Below, one piece after another: positions 16,329 to 24,275 of a stretch of 48,278 nt of DNA. Source of the stretch: Flavobacterium sp. (GTDB lineage: Bacteria; Bacteroidota; Bacteroidia; Flavobacteriales; Flavobacteriaceae); assembly GCF_030146175.1 (NCBI RefSeq), contig NZ_JASLCE010000129.1:1-48278 (forward strand), in the 5' to 3' direction. Position numbers and translations under genes: made by a program. Under the pieces are notes generated by a model. It saw only the letters and a program-made list of their open reading frames with translations, was not told the DNA's origin and ran no database searches. The stretch's first letter is position 1, and each line of letters begins with the position of its first letter.

Positions 16329-19100
16329 TTAATTGAATAAATTTTTGTCAAAAACCATCGCAATTGCATTGGCGTGACGTTTTTTGGAACGGGTATAACT
16401 TCCTGCTGCCGGCGCACTGTATGCTTTTGGCGATGCTAAACGGAATTTCACTTCGTTAAAATTCATTAGCATATATCCGTAAGCTCCCATGTTTTTCGGC
16501 TCTTCCTGTGCCCAAACGAAATCGTCTGCATTCGGATATTTCGCCAATACCGCTTTTAATTGTTCTACCGGTAACGGGAATAATTGCTCGATTCGCACCA
16601 AAGCCACATCGTTTCTTCCTTTTTCTTCTCTTTCGGCCAATAGGTCGTAATAGAATTTACCAGTACAGAAAACAACCGATTTTACATCGTTCGGGTTTAC
16701 CGTTACGTCGTCGATCACTTCCTGGAAGTTTCCGGTTGCAAATTCCTCAATTGAAGAAACTGCTAATGGATGACGCAATAAACTTTTCGGTGTGAATACA
16801 ATCAACGGTTTACGGAACTTGGTTACCATTTGTCTACGCAACAAGTGGAAGAAGTTCGCCGGAGTAGTACAATCCGCTACATACATATTGTGTTTTGCAC
16901 ACAACTGTAAATAGCGCTCCATACGTGCTGAAGAGTGTTCTGCTCCCTGGTTTTCATATCCGTGCGGCAATAATAGCACCAATCCGTTTTGGTTGTTCCA
17001 TTTGTCTTCCGCAGCCGAAATATACTGATCAATCATGATTTGTGCTCCGTTCGAGAAATCTCCGAACTGTGCTTCCCAGATTGTTAAGGTATTCGGGCTT
17101 GCTAAAGCATATCCGTAATCAAAACCTACAACTCCGTATTCCGACAATAATGAGTTATAGATATAGAATTTTCCTTTTTGATCTTTTAACTGGTTTAACA
17201 ATACCACTTCTTCTTCCGAATCCTCCACCTTTACAACCGCATGACGGTGCGAGAAGGTTCCTCGTTCTACGTCCTGACCGGAGATACGTACATCGTACCC
17301 TTCGGTTAACAGGGAACCATAGGCTAACATTTCACCCATTGCCCAGTCTAACTTGTCCGTTTCGAAGAACATGTTTTTTCTGTCGTTAATCAGTTTCTGG
17401 ATTTTGCTGATAAACTTCTTATCAGACGGTAATTCGGTTACGACTTTGGCAATGTCGGTCAATACCGCTTTGTCTACTTTCGTATCGAATTTTTGTAACA
17501 TTCCTTCATCACTCACCTGCTCAAATCCTTTCCATTCATCCTGCATAAACGGTGTGATGATTGTCAAATCTTTTTTACGGGAAGCTTCCAGATTTTCTTC
17601 CAATCCCGCTTTATATTCGGCTTCCAATGCGCCAACATAGTTACTGTCGATTACATTTTCCGCTTTTAATTTCTCAGCATAGATATCTCTTGCATTTTTG
17701 TGTTTCGAGATGATCTTATATAATTGTGGCTGTGTAAAACGAGGCTCATCCCCTTCGTTATGCCCGTATTTTCTATATCCTAAAAGATCGATAAATACAT
17801 CCGATCCAAATTCCATGCGGTAATCCAAGGCGAATAACATCGCGTGAACCACTGCTTCTGCATCATCTGCATTTACGTGTAATACCGGCGATAAGGTTAC
17901 TTTGGCAATATCCGTACAGTAAGTAGACGAACGTGCATCTAAATAATTCGTTGTAAATCCAACCTGGTTATTGATCACTAAGTGAATCGTTCCGTTGGTT
18001 TTATATCCGTCCAGTTTTGCCATCTGAACGATTTCGTATACAATTCCCTGTCCGGCTACTGCGGCATCACCATGAACGGCGATTGGCAATACTTTTGCCG
18101 TATCGTTCGGGAAATAACGGTCTTGTTTGGCTCTGGCAATACCTTCGATTACCGCTCCAACTGTTTCCAGGTGCGACGGATTTGGCGCCAGGTTAATATT
18201 GATATTTTTTCCGGTTTGTGTCGTACGGTTTGCCGTTAATCCCAAGTGGTATTTTACGTCACCGTCGAACAACGCGTCATCATCATAATCTTTTCCGTCA
18301 AATTCCGAGAAAATATCCTGAGTTGCTTTTCCGAAAACATTGGCCAACACGTTCAAACGGCCACGGTGTGCCATTCCCATTACAAACTGCTCTACTCCTT
18401 TTTCGGCAGCCGTCTCGATCAAAGCATCCAATGCCGGAATCGCTGACTCACATCCTTCCAGAGAGAAACGTTTTTGTCCAACGTATTTGGTATGAAGGAA
18501 GTTTTCGAAAGAAACCGCTTCGTTTAATTTTTTAAGGATTCGTTTTTTCTGATCCGCATTAAAACTTGGGTGATTGTCGTTAATATCCAGTCTTTTCTGG
18601 ATCCACTCGATCACTTTCGGATCACGGATATACATATATTCTACTCCGATAGACTCGCAGTATACTTTATTCAGGTGGTTTAAAATTTCCTGAAGCGTAC
18701 ATGGGTTAAGGTTTACTACCCGCGCTGCATCGAAAACGGTTGTCAGATCGGCTGTAGTTAGTCCGAAATTTTCAATTGCCAGTGACGGCGTAAAAATTCG
18801 TCTGTCGCGAACCGGGTTTGTTTTGGTAAACAAATGCCCACGGGTGCGATAACCATCAATCAATTTTAAAACGTTAAATTCTTTTTGTAGTTTGTCCGAA
18901 ACAATAGAACAATCCGCTTGTCCATTTGCTACTGCTGCCAGTTGCTCTACCGAACCTTCGCTATATTCGCTAGCAAAATCAAACCCCTGGAAGAAGCTCC
19001 TCCAACTTGGTTCAACGCTATCTGGATTTTGTAAATATTGATCGTATAAATCTGCAAAAAATGCAGTGTGTGCCGCGTTTAAAAAGGAAAACCTATCCAT
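16329..19100 (-). CDS. sucA: 2-oxoglutarate dehydrogenase E1 component
   Basis: A 923-residue thiamine-diphosphate enzyme that decarboxylates 2-oxoglutarate and succinylates the lipoyl arm of E2; the length is normal for E1o. Residues about 1-40 are the E1o N-terminal segment that contacts the rest of the complex (FLNAAHTAFFADLYDQYL). The ThDP region shows MGMAHRGRLNVLANV and AVHGDAAVAGQGIVYE, followed by VINNQVGFTT. The C-terminal half has the transketolase-type pyrimidine-binding domain (SHRHAVV, LLPHGYENQGAEHSSAR). It is the first gene of sucA-odhB and starts from a well-formed promoter at 19140-19170. Cytoplasmic. Confidence 0.96.
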   Translation of the reverse strand: MDRFSFLNAAHTAFFADLYDQYLQNPDSVEPSWRSFFQGFDFASEYSEGSVEQLAAVANGQADCSIVSDKLQKEFNVLKLIDGYRTRGHLFTKTNPVRDRRIFTPSLAIENFGLTTADLTTVFDAARVVNLNPCTLQEILNHLNKVYCESIGVEYMYIRDPKVIEWIQKRLDINDNHPSFNADQKKRILKKLNEAVSFENFLHTKYVGQKRFSLEGCESAIPALDALIETAAEKGVEQFVMGMAHRGRLNVLANVFGKATQDIFSEFDGKDYDDDALFDGDVKYHLGLTANRTTQTGKNININLAPNPSHLETVGAVIEGIARAKQDRYFPNDTAKVLPIAVHGDAAVAGQGIVYEIVQMAKLDGYKTNGTIHLVINNQVGFTTNYLDARSSTYCTDIAKVTLSPVLHVNADDAEAVVHAMLFALDYRMEFGSDVFIDLLGYRKYGHNEGDEPRFTQPQLYKIISKHKNARDIYAEKLKAENVIDSNYVGALEAEYKAGLEENLEASRKKDLTIITPFMQDEWKGFEQVSDEGMLQKFDTKVDKAVLTDIAKVVTELPSDKKFISKIQKLINDRKNMFFETDKLDWAMGEMLAYGSLLTEGYDVRISGQDVERGTFSHRHAVVKVEDSEEEVVLLNQLKDQKGKFYIYNSLLSEYGVVGFDYGYALASPNTLTIWEAQFGDFSNGAQIMIDQYISAAEDKWNNQNGLVLLLPHGYENQGAEHSSARMERYLQLCAKHNMYVADCTTPANFFHLLRRQMVTKFRKPLIVFTPKSLLRHPLAVSSIEEFATGNFQEVIDDVTVNPNDVKSVVFCTGKFYYDLLAEREEKGRNDVALVRIEQLFPLPVEQLKAVLAKYPNADDFVWAQEEPKNMGAYGYMLMNFNEVKFRLASPKAYSAPAAGSYTRSKKRHANAIAMVFDKNLFN

Positions 19101-19139
19101 AACTTTGTCTAAAGACCTTTTTTGTTAGAAAATTTTTCG

Positions 19140-19170
19140 CAAAAGTACGACAATTGTAATAATCTTTCAA
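19140..19170 (-). promoter_or_regulatory. Promoter of sucA-odhB
   Basis: On the minus strand: TTG (19170-19168), 20-nt spacer, TACTTTTG (19147-19140), matching the Bacteroidota consensus. The expected transcription start is about 30 nt before the sucA ATG. Confidence 0.65.
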
Positions 19171-19208
19171 TGTTTTTCATACTTTTATGTCATAAAATAT
19201 TCCTAAAA

Positions 19209-19760
19209 ATGAACATCAAATCAAGCATCAACAGTTTTTTAACAATCTTTTTGAGTTGTGTCTTTTATTTAATGATGACTTCTACATTAAAAGCACAAGT
19301 TTATCAACAAACGGCTCAAAAAAGTGATTTCTGGCAACGCGTGCGGTTTGGAGGCGGTTTAGGACTAAACTTTGGGAATAATTTTACAAATATTAACGTT
19401 GCTCCAAGTGCCGTCTATCAGGTGAACGAATATTTCGCTGCCGGAATCGGTCTTAGCGGGAGTTATGTCAAACAAAAAAACTACTACGATTCGTATATCT
19501 ACGGCGCGAGCATTATCACCCTTTTTAACCCACTACCGGAAATACAATTATCTGCCGAACTCGAGCAACTTCGCGTGAATAATACCTATACGCAATTTAA
19601 CCCACATATTGAAGATGATTTCTGGAATACCGCATTATTTCTGGGCGCAGGGTATCGTGTACAGAACTTTACCATAGGGGTTCGCTACAATGTTTTGTTT
19701 AAGGAAAGTAATAATGTGTATAGCGAGGCGTTTTTACCTTTTGTCAGAATTTATTTCTAA
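19209..19760 (+). CDS. Small outer-membrane beta-barrel-like protein
   Basis: A 183-residue exported protein if read from the ATG at 19209. The open frame starts at 19122, but the extra 29 residues overlap the sucA promoter region and precede a proper signal peptide, so I reject them. The signal peptide covers about 1-30 (ending TLKAQ). The mature part alternates hydrophobic and polar residues with many Gly and aromatics (RFGGGLGLNFGN, YFAAGIGLSGSY, ALFLGAGYRV, FTIGVRYNVLF) and ends in an aromatic residue (FVRIYF), as outer-membrane barrels do. About eight strands would fit. Because of its place beside sucA, relatives may carry names related to ketoglutarate decarboxylase, but there is no such domain here. 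Function unknown. Its last 17 nt overlap the convergent gene. Confidence 0.72.
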   Translation: MNIKSSINSFLTIFLSCVFYLMMTSTLKAQVYQQTAQKSDFWQRVRFGGGLGLNFGNNFTNINVAPSAVYQVNEYFAAGIGLSGSYVKQKNYYDSYIYGASIITLFNPLPEIQLSAELEQLRVNNTYTQFNPHIEDDFWNTALFLGAGYRVQNFTIGVRYNVLFKESNNVYSEAFLPFVRIYF

Positions 19761-20094
19761 ACCAGACTTTTTGCCATTCACGTTTTAAGACCAGAAAAGC
19801 AACCTGTTCGGCCAATTCCACCAAATCGGAACCGTCCAGACTTTTAACCTGCTCCTCCGGTACGTCGATGATGTACAACAGGTTTAGGTATTCGGCAAAT
19901 TTAAACTGGATCAACTGGTAAATTTTATCATGTAACCGCACTTTCAAGTCGATTGGCGCAATCGAAACGTCAAAATCAAGGCTTTCATTCGCCAGCGTAA
20001 AATCTTTATTGATCTGCTCCACCAATTTCAGGTACAACGCTTCTTTTTGTGCTTCCGAAAGCAGTAAATCGGTATTTAAAGGTGCTACAAACAT
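19744..20094 (-). CDS. Conserved-looking hypothetical protein coupled to polyprenyl synthase
   Basis: A 116-residue protein with no family that I recognise. It looks mostly helical, with no signal peptide or membrane segment, many acidic residues and a basic-aromatic C-terminus (KREWQKVWFRNKF). It starts 2 nt after the stop of the polyprenyl synthase gene, so the two are co-transcribed and probably translationally coupled, which argues that it is a real gene. Its end overlaps the end of the convergent barrel gene by 17 nt, leaving no room for a terminator between them. A role linked to isoprenoid synthesis is inference from position only. Confidence 0.7.
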   Translation of the reverse strand: MFVAPLNTDLLLSEAQKEALYLKLVEQINKDFTLANESLDFDVSIAPIDLKVRLHDKIYQLIQFKFAEYLNLLYIIDVPEEQVKSLDGSDLVELAEQVAFLVLKREWQKVWFRNKF

Positions 20095-20096
20095 GA

Positions 20097-21071
20097 TTAT
20101 ACTTGTCGTTTCATCAGGTTTATCCCGAAATCTTTTAGTTCCCGTTTTTTCTCCGTCGAAATATTCATTTTTTCCAGGGTTTCGAATGCTTTTAACGTAT
20201 AGGCTTCGATCGCTTCCTGCGTTACTTTGGCCGCTCCCGTTTCGATAAAAATAGTTTTAACCGACGCAATTTTATCGCTATTATCTACCGGCTGAATCGA
20301 AAATAAATGTTGCAACTCGGCTTTGGTTCCGTCGTTGGCAAATTCAAGTGCTTTTAAATACAAATAGGTCTTTTTGTTTTCGATAATATCACCACCAACC
20401 TGTTTTCCAAAAGTCAGCGGATCACCAAAAGCATCCAGATAATCGTCCTGTAACTGGAAGGCAATTCCGAGATTTAATCCAAAATCATATATCAGATCGG
20501 CATTTTCAACAGTTGCTTCCGCTACAATGGCGCCCATTTTCATGGCTGCTCCAACCAACACTGCGGTTTTGTATTCGATCATTTTCAGGTATTCCGGAAT
20601 GGTCACATCGTCACGTTGTTCGAAATCGACATCCCATTGTTGTCCTTCGCAAACTTCCAAAGCGGTTTTGCTGAATAGTTTTGCAAGAGCCGAAAAAATA
20701 CGGGGTTCGTATTGTTCGAAATATTGGTAGGCCAGAATCAGCATCGCATCACCCGATAAAATCCCGGTATTGATGTCCCACTTTTCGTGTACCGTTTCAT
20801 TTCCTCTTCGCAAAGGCGCATCATCCATAATATCATCGTGAATCAACGAAAAATTATGAAACAGCTCCACTGCGGTTGCCGCCGCCATCGCCCGATTCGC
20901 ATCGGTATCGAAAATTTCTGCCGCCATCAGCGTTAAAACCGGCCGCATTCGCTTACCTCCCAACGATAAAATATAGACAATCGGGTCGTATAAATTCCTC
21001 GGTTCTTTTTCGATCGAAAGTTTTGAAAAGTGTTCTGCAATGAGCGTCTGATAATAACTTACTGGGTGCAT
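20097..21071 (-). CDS. Polyprenyl (geranylgeranyl-type) diphosphate synthase
   Basis: A 324-residue trans-prenyltransferase that condenses isopentenyl diphosphate onto allylic diphosphates. The first Asp-rich motif is DDIMDD (79-84) in the DDxxD form followed by APLRRG; the second is QDDYLD (208-213). The GGKRMRP motif at 38-44 binds diphosphate. The aromatic residue F74, five positions before the first Asp, usually blocks long chains in the DDxxD-type enzymes and favours C15-C20 products, so a geranylgeranyl-size product (for carotenoids or as a primer) is more likely than the C30 menaquinone side chain. This is an inference from one residue. Cytoplasmic. First gene of a two-gene unit. Confidence 0.85.
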   Translation of the reverse strand: MHPVSYYQTLIAEHFSKLSIEKEPRNLYDPIVYILSLGGKRMRPVLTLMAAEIFDTDANRAMAAATAVELFHNFSLIHDDIMDDAPLRRGNETVHEKWDINTGILSGDAMLILAYQYFEQYEPRIFSALAKLFSKTALEVCEGQQWDVDFEQRDDVTIPEYLKMIEYKTAVLVGAAMKMGAIVAEATVENADLIYDFGLNLGIAFQLQDDYLDAFGDPLTFGKQVGGDIIENKKTYLYLKALEFANDGTKAELQHLFSIQPVDNSDKIASVKTIFIETGAAKVTQEAIEAYTLKAFETLEKMNISTEKKRELKDFGINLMKRQV

Positions 21072-21152
21072 ACCTGATATTTTCGGCTAAAATAGCGCAA
21101 ATATCCGCGCCGTCAAAGCAAAAAATTTATGTTAAAATATCGTAAAAACTTT

Positions 21153-21180
21153 GGAAACTTTTTTAGTATTAAAAGTTTCC
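21153..21180. promoter_or_regulatory. Perfect inverted repeat upstream of tetR, candidate operator
   Basis: Arms ggaaactttt (21153-21162) and aaaagtttcc (21171-21180) are perfectly complementary with an 8-nt spacer. The repeat ends 5 nt before the -7 element of the tetR operon and covers the expected -33 position. Autoregulation by the TetR protein is inferred. Confidence 0.65.
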
Positions 21181-21192
21181 TTTATACATTTG
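21163..21192 (+). promoter_or_regulatory. Promoter of the tetR-efflux operon
   Basis: TACATTTG at 21185-21192 is an exact -7 match. The best -33 at 19-nt spacing is TTA (21163-21165), an imperfect match inside the inverted repeat. A weak core promoter overlapped by an operator fits a repressed efflux operon. Confidence 0.5.
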
Positions 21193-21208
21193 CCGAAATT
21201 TTTTGACC

Positions 21209-21808
21209 ATGAAAAACGAAATTTTAGAGAAAGCATCCGACATGTTCCTGAATCTTGGCTTTAAAAGTGTGACGATGGATGATATCGCTTCTGAAATGGG
21301 TATTTCAAAAAAAACCATTTACGAACACTATGCCACAAAAGTGGAATTAGTGAAAGCGGCGACTACCTATTTGTTTGAAAAAATATCGTCGGGTATTGAT
21401 CAGATCTGCACACTGGGCAAAAATCCGATCGAAGAATTATTCGATATCAAAGATTATGTTCAGCACAATATAAAAGAGGAAAACTCCTCGACCATATTCC
21501 AGTTACAGAAATACTATCCTAAAATCCACGATTGTTTAAAATCGATGCAATTTGAAAAAATGGACACTTGTGTGATCGACAACCTGAACCGCGGTAAAGC
21601 AGCCGGATTATTCCGTCAGGAAATCGATGTAGATTTTATCGGACGTATTTACTATGCCAGCGCCATGAGCACGATGGACATTGAATTGTTTCCGGAAAAA
21701 ATGTACACCCGTAAGGAACTGGATGAAAAACTGCTGGAATATCACGTTCGCGGTATTGCCACTCCGAAAGGGATTGAAATCTTAGAAAAATTACTCATTA
21801 ATCAATAA
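21209..21808 (+). CDS. TetR/AcrR-family repressor of the efflux operon
   Basis: A 199-residue regulator read from the ATG at 21209 (a TTG two codons earlier at 21203 is also open). Residues about 1-48 are the TetR DNA-binding domain (KASDMFLNLGFKSVTMDDIA ... MGISKKTIYEHYATK). The remaining helical domain should bind an inducer and dimerise. It is the first gene of a four-gene operon; the tolC-like gene begins 7 nt after its stop. By family habit it represses its own operon until an exported compound binds. The inverted repeat at 21153-21180 is the likely binding site. Confidence 0.9.
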   Translation: MKNEILEKASDMFLNLGFKSVTMDDIASEMGISKKTIYEHYATKVELVKAATTYLFEKISSGIDQICTLGKNPIEELFDIKDYVQHNIKEENSSTIFQLQKYYPKIHDCLKSMQFEKMDTCVIDNLNRGKAAGLFRQEIDVDFIGRIYYASAMSTMDIELFPEKMYTRKELDEKLLEYHVRGIATPKGIEILEKLLINQ

Positions 21809-21815
21809 ACATCAT

Positions 21816-23150
21816 ATGAAAACAAGAATAACAATTGCGTTATTATTTTTTGCCATTGTCTCCCAGGCTCAGGTACAGCGTTTGTCATTAAAAGACGCGC
21901 TGAAATATGCTTTGGAAAATAAAGCCGACGCCAAAAAGGCCAAGCTGGAAGTGGAAAACAGTAATCACAAAATAGCCGAAGTGCGTTCCCGTGCCTTACC
22001 GCAAATCAGTTTGAACGGAAGCCTTACCTATAACCCTATCTTACAGTTAAATGCCTTACCGGGTGATTTCTTCGGACAACCGGGTACGACTATTTTAGCG
22101 CCGTTAGGACAAAAATGGAATTCGGTTGGTGGTGCTTCCTTAACTCAGAATATTTTCGACTATTCGGTTTTTACGGGTTTAAAAGCGGCCAAATCAACAC
22201 GTGAGTTCTATCAGGTAAATGCACAGTTAACCGAAGAGCAAGTGATCGAAAAAGTAGCCAATGCCTACTATCAGGTGTTTGTTCAAAAACAAAAACTAAA
22301 TACGATCGACAGCACATTGGACAATACAACCAAAGTGCGTAACATCATCGACGGTCAGTTTAAAAACGGATTGGCTAAAAAAATCGATTTGGATCGTGTA
22401 AATGTTAAATTGATCAACTTAAACTCAACAAGACAACAATTGGTCAATGGGGTACAAATGCAGGAAAACTCATTAAAGTTCCTTATCGGTTTACCGGCTT
22501 CCACGCCTATCGAAATCGTAAAAGAGGATATTCAGGTAAAACCGTTTATAAACGAAACACCATCGGTTACGAATCGTTCCGAATATCAATTGCTTGAAAA
22601 ACAAAAAACACTTTTAAAATACCAGAAAGAGTCTTTTGTAGCCGAGCATTATCCAACGCTATCGCTTACAGCCAACTATAACTATATCGGACAAGGTCCT
22701 GTGATGCCTTTGGGTGCCAAACCTGCTGACGGTGTATACTGGTCGGATTTCTCAGCGATCGGATTAAACCTTAAAATTCCTGTTTTTACCGGTTTTGCGA
22801 CACGCTCAAAAATCAGACAGGCGGATATCAGTTTACAAAAAATCGAAGAAGATCTTAAAGACTCTCAATTGGCTTTAGGATTGGAATTTGAAAATGCCAA
22901 ATCGCAATTGAACAATAGTTTGATCACGATCAACAACCAAAAAGAAAATGTGACGCTGGCACAGGAAGTTTTCAGCAACACTAAAAACAATTACGTTAAC
23001 GGGCTGGCTTCTTTAACCGACCTGTTGGATTCTGAAAATGCATTAACAGAAGCAAAAAACAACTATACTTCTGCATTATTGGAATACAAAATGGCCGAGA
23101 TTCAGATCATCAAGTCCAAAGGAGAACTAAAAACACTTTTAAATCAATAA
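21816..23150 (+). CDS. TolC-family outer-membrane efflux channel
   Basis: A 444-residue protein with a signal peptide of about 19 residues (AIVSQAQ end). Two repeats of the outer-membrane efflux protein (OEP) type follow: long helices (LKDALKYALENKADAKKAKL ... KIAEVRSRALPQISLNGSL and the matching LLEKQKTLLKYQKESFVAEHYPTLSLTANY), ending in the helix LTDLLDSENALTEAKNNY. It forms the outer-membrane duct of the tripartite pump encoded by the next two genes, 12 nt downstream. No N-terminal lipobox Cys is present, so it is not a NodT-type lipoprotein. Confidence 0.92.
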   Translation: MKTRITIALLFFAIVSQAQVQRLSLKDALKYALENKADAKKAKLEVENSNHKIAEVRSRALPQISLNGSLTYNPILQLNALPGDFFGQPGTTILAPLGQKWNSVGGASLTQNIFDYSVFTGLKAAKSTREFYQVNAQLTEEQVIEKVANAYYQVFVQKQKLNTIDSTLDNTTKVRNIIDGQFKNGLAKKIDLDRVNVKLINLNSTRQQLVNGVQMQENSLKFLIGLPASTPIEIVKEDIQVKPFINETPSVTNRSEYQLLEKQKTLLKYQKESFVAEHYPTLSLTANYNYIGQGPVMPLGAKPADGVYWSDFSAIGLNLKIPVFTGFATRSKIRQADISLQKIEEDLKDSQLALGLEFENAKSQLNNSLITINNQKENVTLAQEVFSNTKNNYVNGLASLTDLLDSENALTEAKNNYTSALLEYKMAEIQIIKSKGELKTLLNQ

Positions 23151-23162
23151 CCATCAATCAAT

Positions 23163-24227
23163 ATGAAGAAAAAAATTATCACAGCAGTCGTTATATTAGG
23201 TTCTTTAGGCCTGATCGCTTATGTGTTAAGCAGCAATAAAGCAAAGAATGAAGAGAAAACAGCCGTGGTTGCCGAAACCAATGCTACGGTTGTGGTAAAA
23301 ATTGACACGATAAAAACACAGCCGGTAGCTATGGATTTCGTAGCCAACGGAAATTTCTATCCGTCTCAGGAATTGAATTTTTCGGCCGAAAATTCCGGAC
23401 GTGTAACCAAAGTTTTGGTGGATGAAGGAACACCGGTACGTATCGGTCAGACTTTAGCGATAATCAAAGCCGATAAAATCAACGTGGATTTACAAAATGC
23501 GGAAGCATCGTATCAGAATGCCGCTACCGACGCACAACGTTTTGAAAGCGCTTATAAAACCGGCGGGGTTACCAAACAACAGCTGGATCAGGCAAAACTG
23601 GCGCTTGCCAATGCCAAAGCGCATTTACAACAAGCCCGAATCACATTAGGTGATGCCAGTATCAAATCGTCTATCAACGGAATCGTAAACAAACGTTTTA
23701 TCGAGCCTGGATCGGTGGTTTCTCCGGGAACACAATTGTTCGAATTGGTTAACGTATCGACTTTAAAATTAAAAGTTACCGTAAGCGAAGATCAAATCGC
23801 CGGACTTAAAATCGGTTCGCCAATTAAAGTAAAAGCCAGCGTTTATCCGGATAAAGAATTTAACGGAAAAATCACATTTATCGCACCTAAAGCCGATAGC
23901 AGTCTGAACTTTCCGGTAGAGATCGAAATCGCAAACAATGCCGGAAACGACCTGAAAGCAGGTATGTATGGAACGGCTTTATTCTCACCATCAAGCGACA
24001 AAACGCCATTAATGATTGCACCGCGTAATGCATTCGTAGGAAGTGTGAGCGCCAATCAGGTTTTTGTAATGCAAAAAGACGGAACGGCGAAAATGAAAAA
24101 TGTAACCGCCGGAAGAATCATCGGAGAAAAAGTGGAAATCCTTAACGGATTAAGCAATGGGGATATTGTGATCACCAGTGGTCAGATCAACTTAACTGAT
24201 GGTGCAAAAGTTACGGTTTTAAAATAG
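23163..24227 (+). CDS. RND efflux membrane fusion (periplasmic adaptor) protein
   Basis: A 354-residue adaptor linking the RND pump to the TolC-like channel. The N-terminal hydrophobic segment (about 5-23) has no lipobox Cys, so it is anchored by a helix or processed as a signal. A first half-lipoyl motif (SAENSGRVTKVLVDEGTPVRIGQ, about 73-95) and a second (ASIKSSINGIVNKRFIEPGS, about 163-185) flank a helical hairpin (LQNAEASYQNAATDAQRF ... LDQAKLALANAKAHLQQA). A beta-barrel and membrane-proximal domain complete the chain. Only 48 nt separate it from the pump gene. Confidence 0.92.
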   Translation: MKKKIITAVVILGSLGLIAYVLSSNKAKNEEKTAVVAETNATVVVKIDTIKTQPVAMDFVANGNFYPSQELNFSAENSGRVTKVLVDEGTPVRIGQTLAIIKADKINVDLQNAEASYQNAATDAQRFESAYKTGGVTKQQLDQAKLALANAKAHLQQARITLGDASIKSSINGIVNKRFIEPGSVVSPGTQLFELVNVSTLKLKVTVSEDQIAGLKIGSPIKVKASVYPDKEFNGKITFIAPKADSSLNFPVEIEIANNAGNDLKAGMYGTALFSPSSDKTPLMIAPRNAFVGSVSANQVFVMQKDGTAKMKNVTAGRIIGEKVEILNGLSNGDIVITSGQINLTDGAKVTVLK

Positions 24228-24275
24228 TTAGGTGTTGCTTCGAGACAACATAAGACTTAAAACTTAAAGAAACAT

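Noticed and set aside
19122..19208. N-terminal extension of the barrel protein
   Set aside because: It covers the sucA promoter and puts 29 residues ahead of a good signal peptide, so the ATG at 19209 is preferred.
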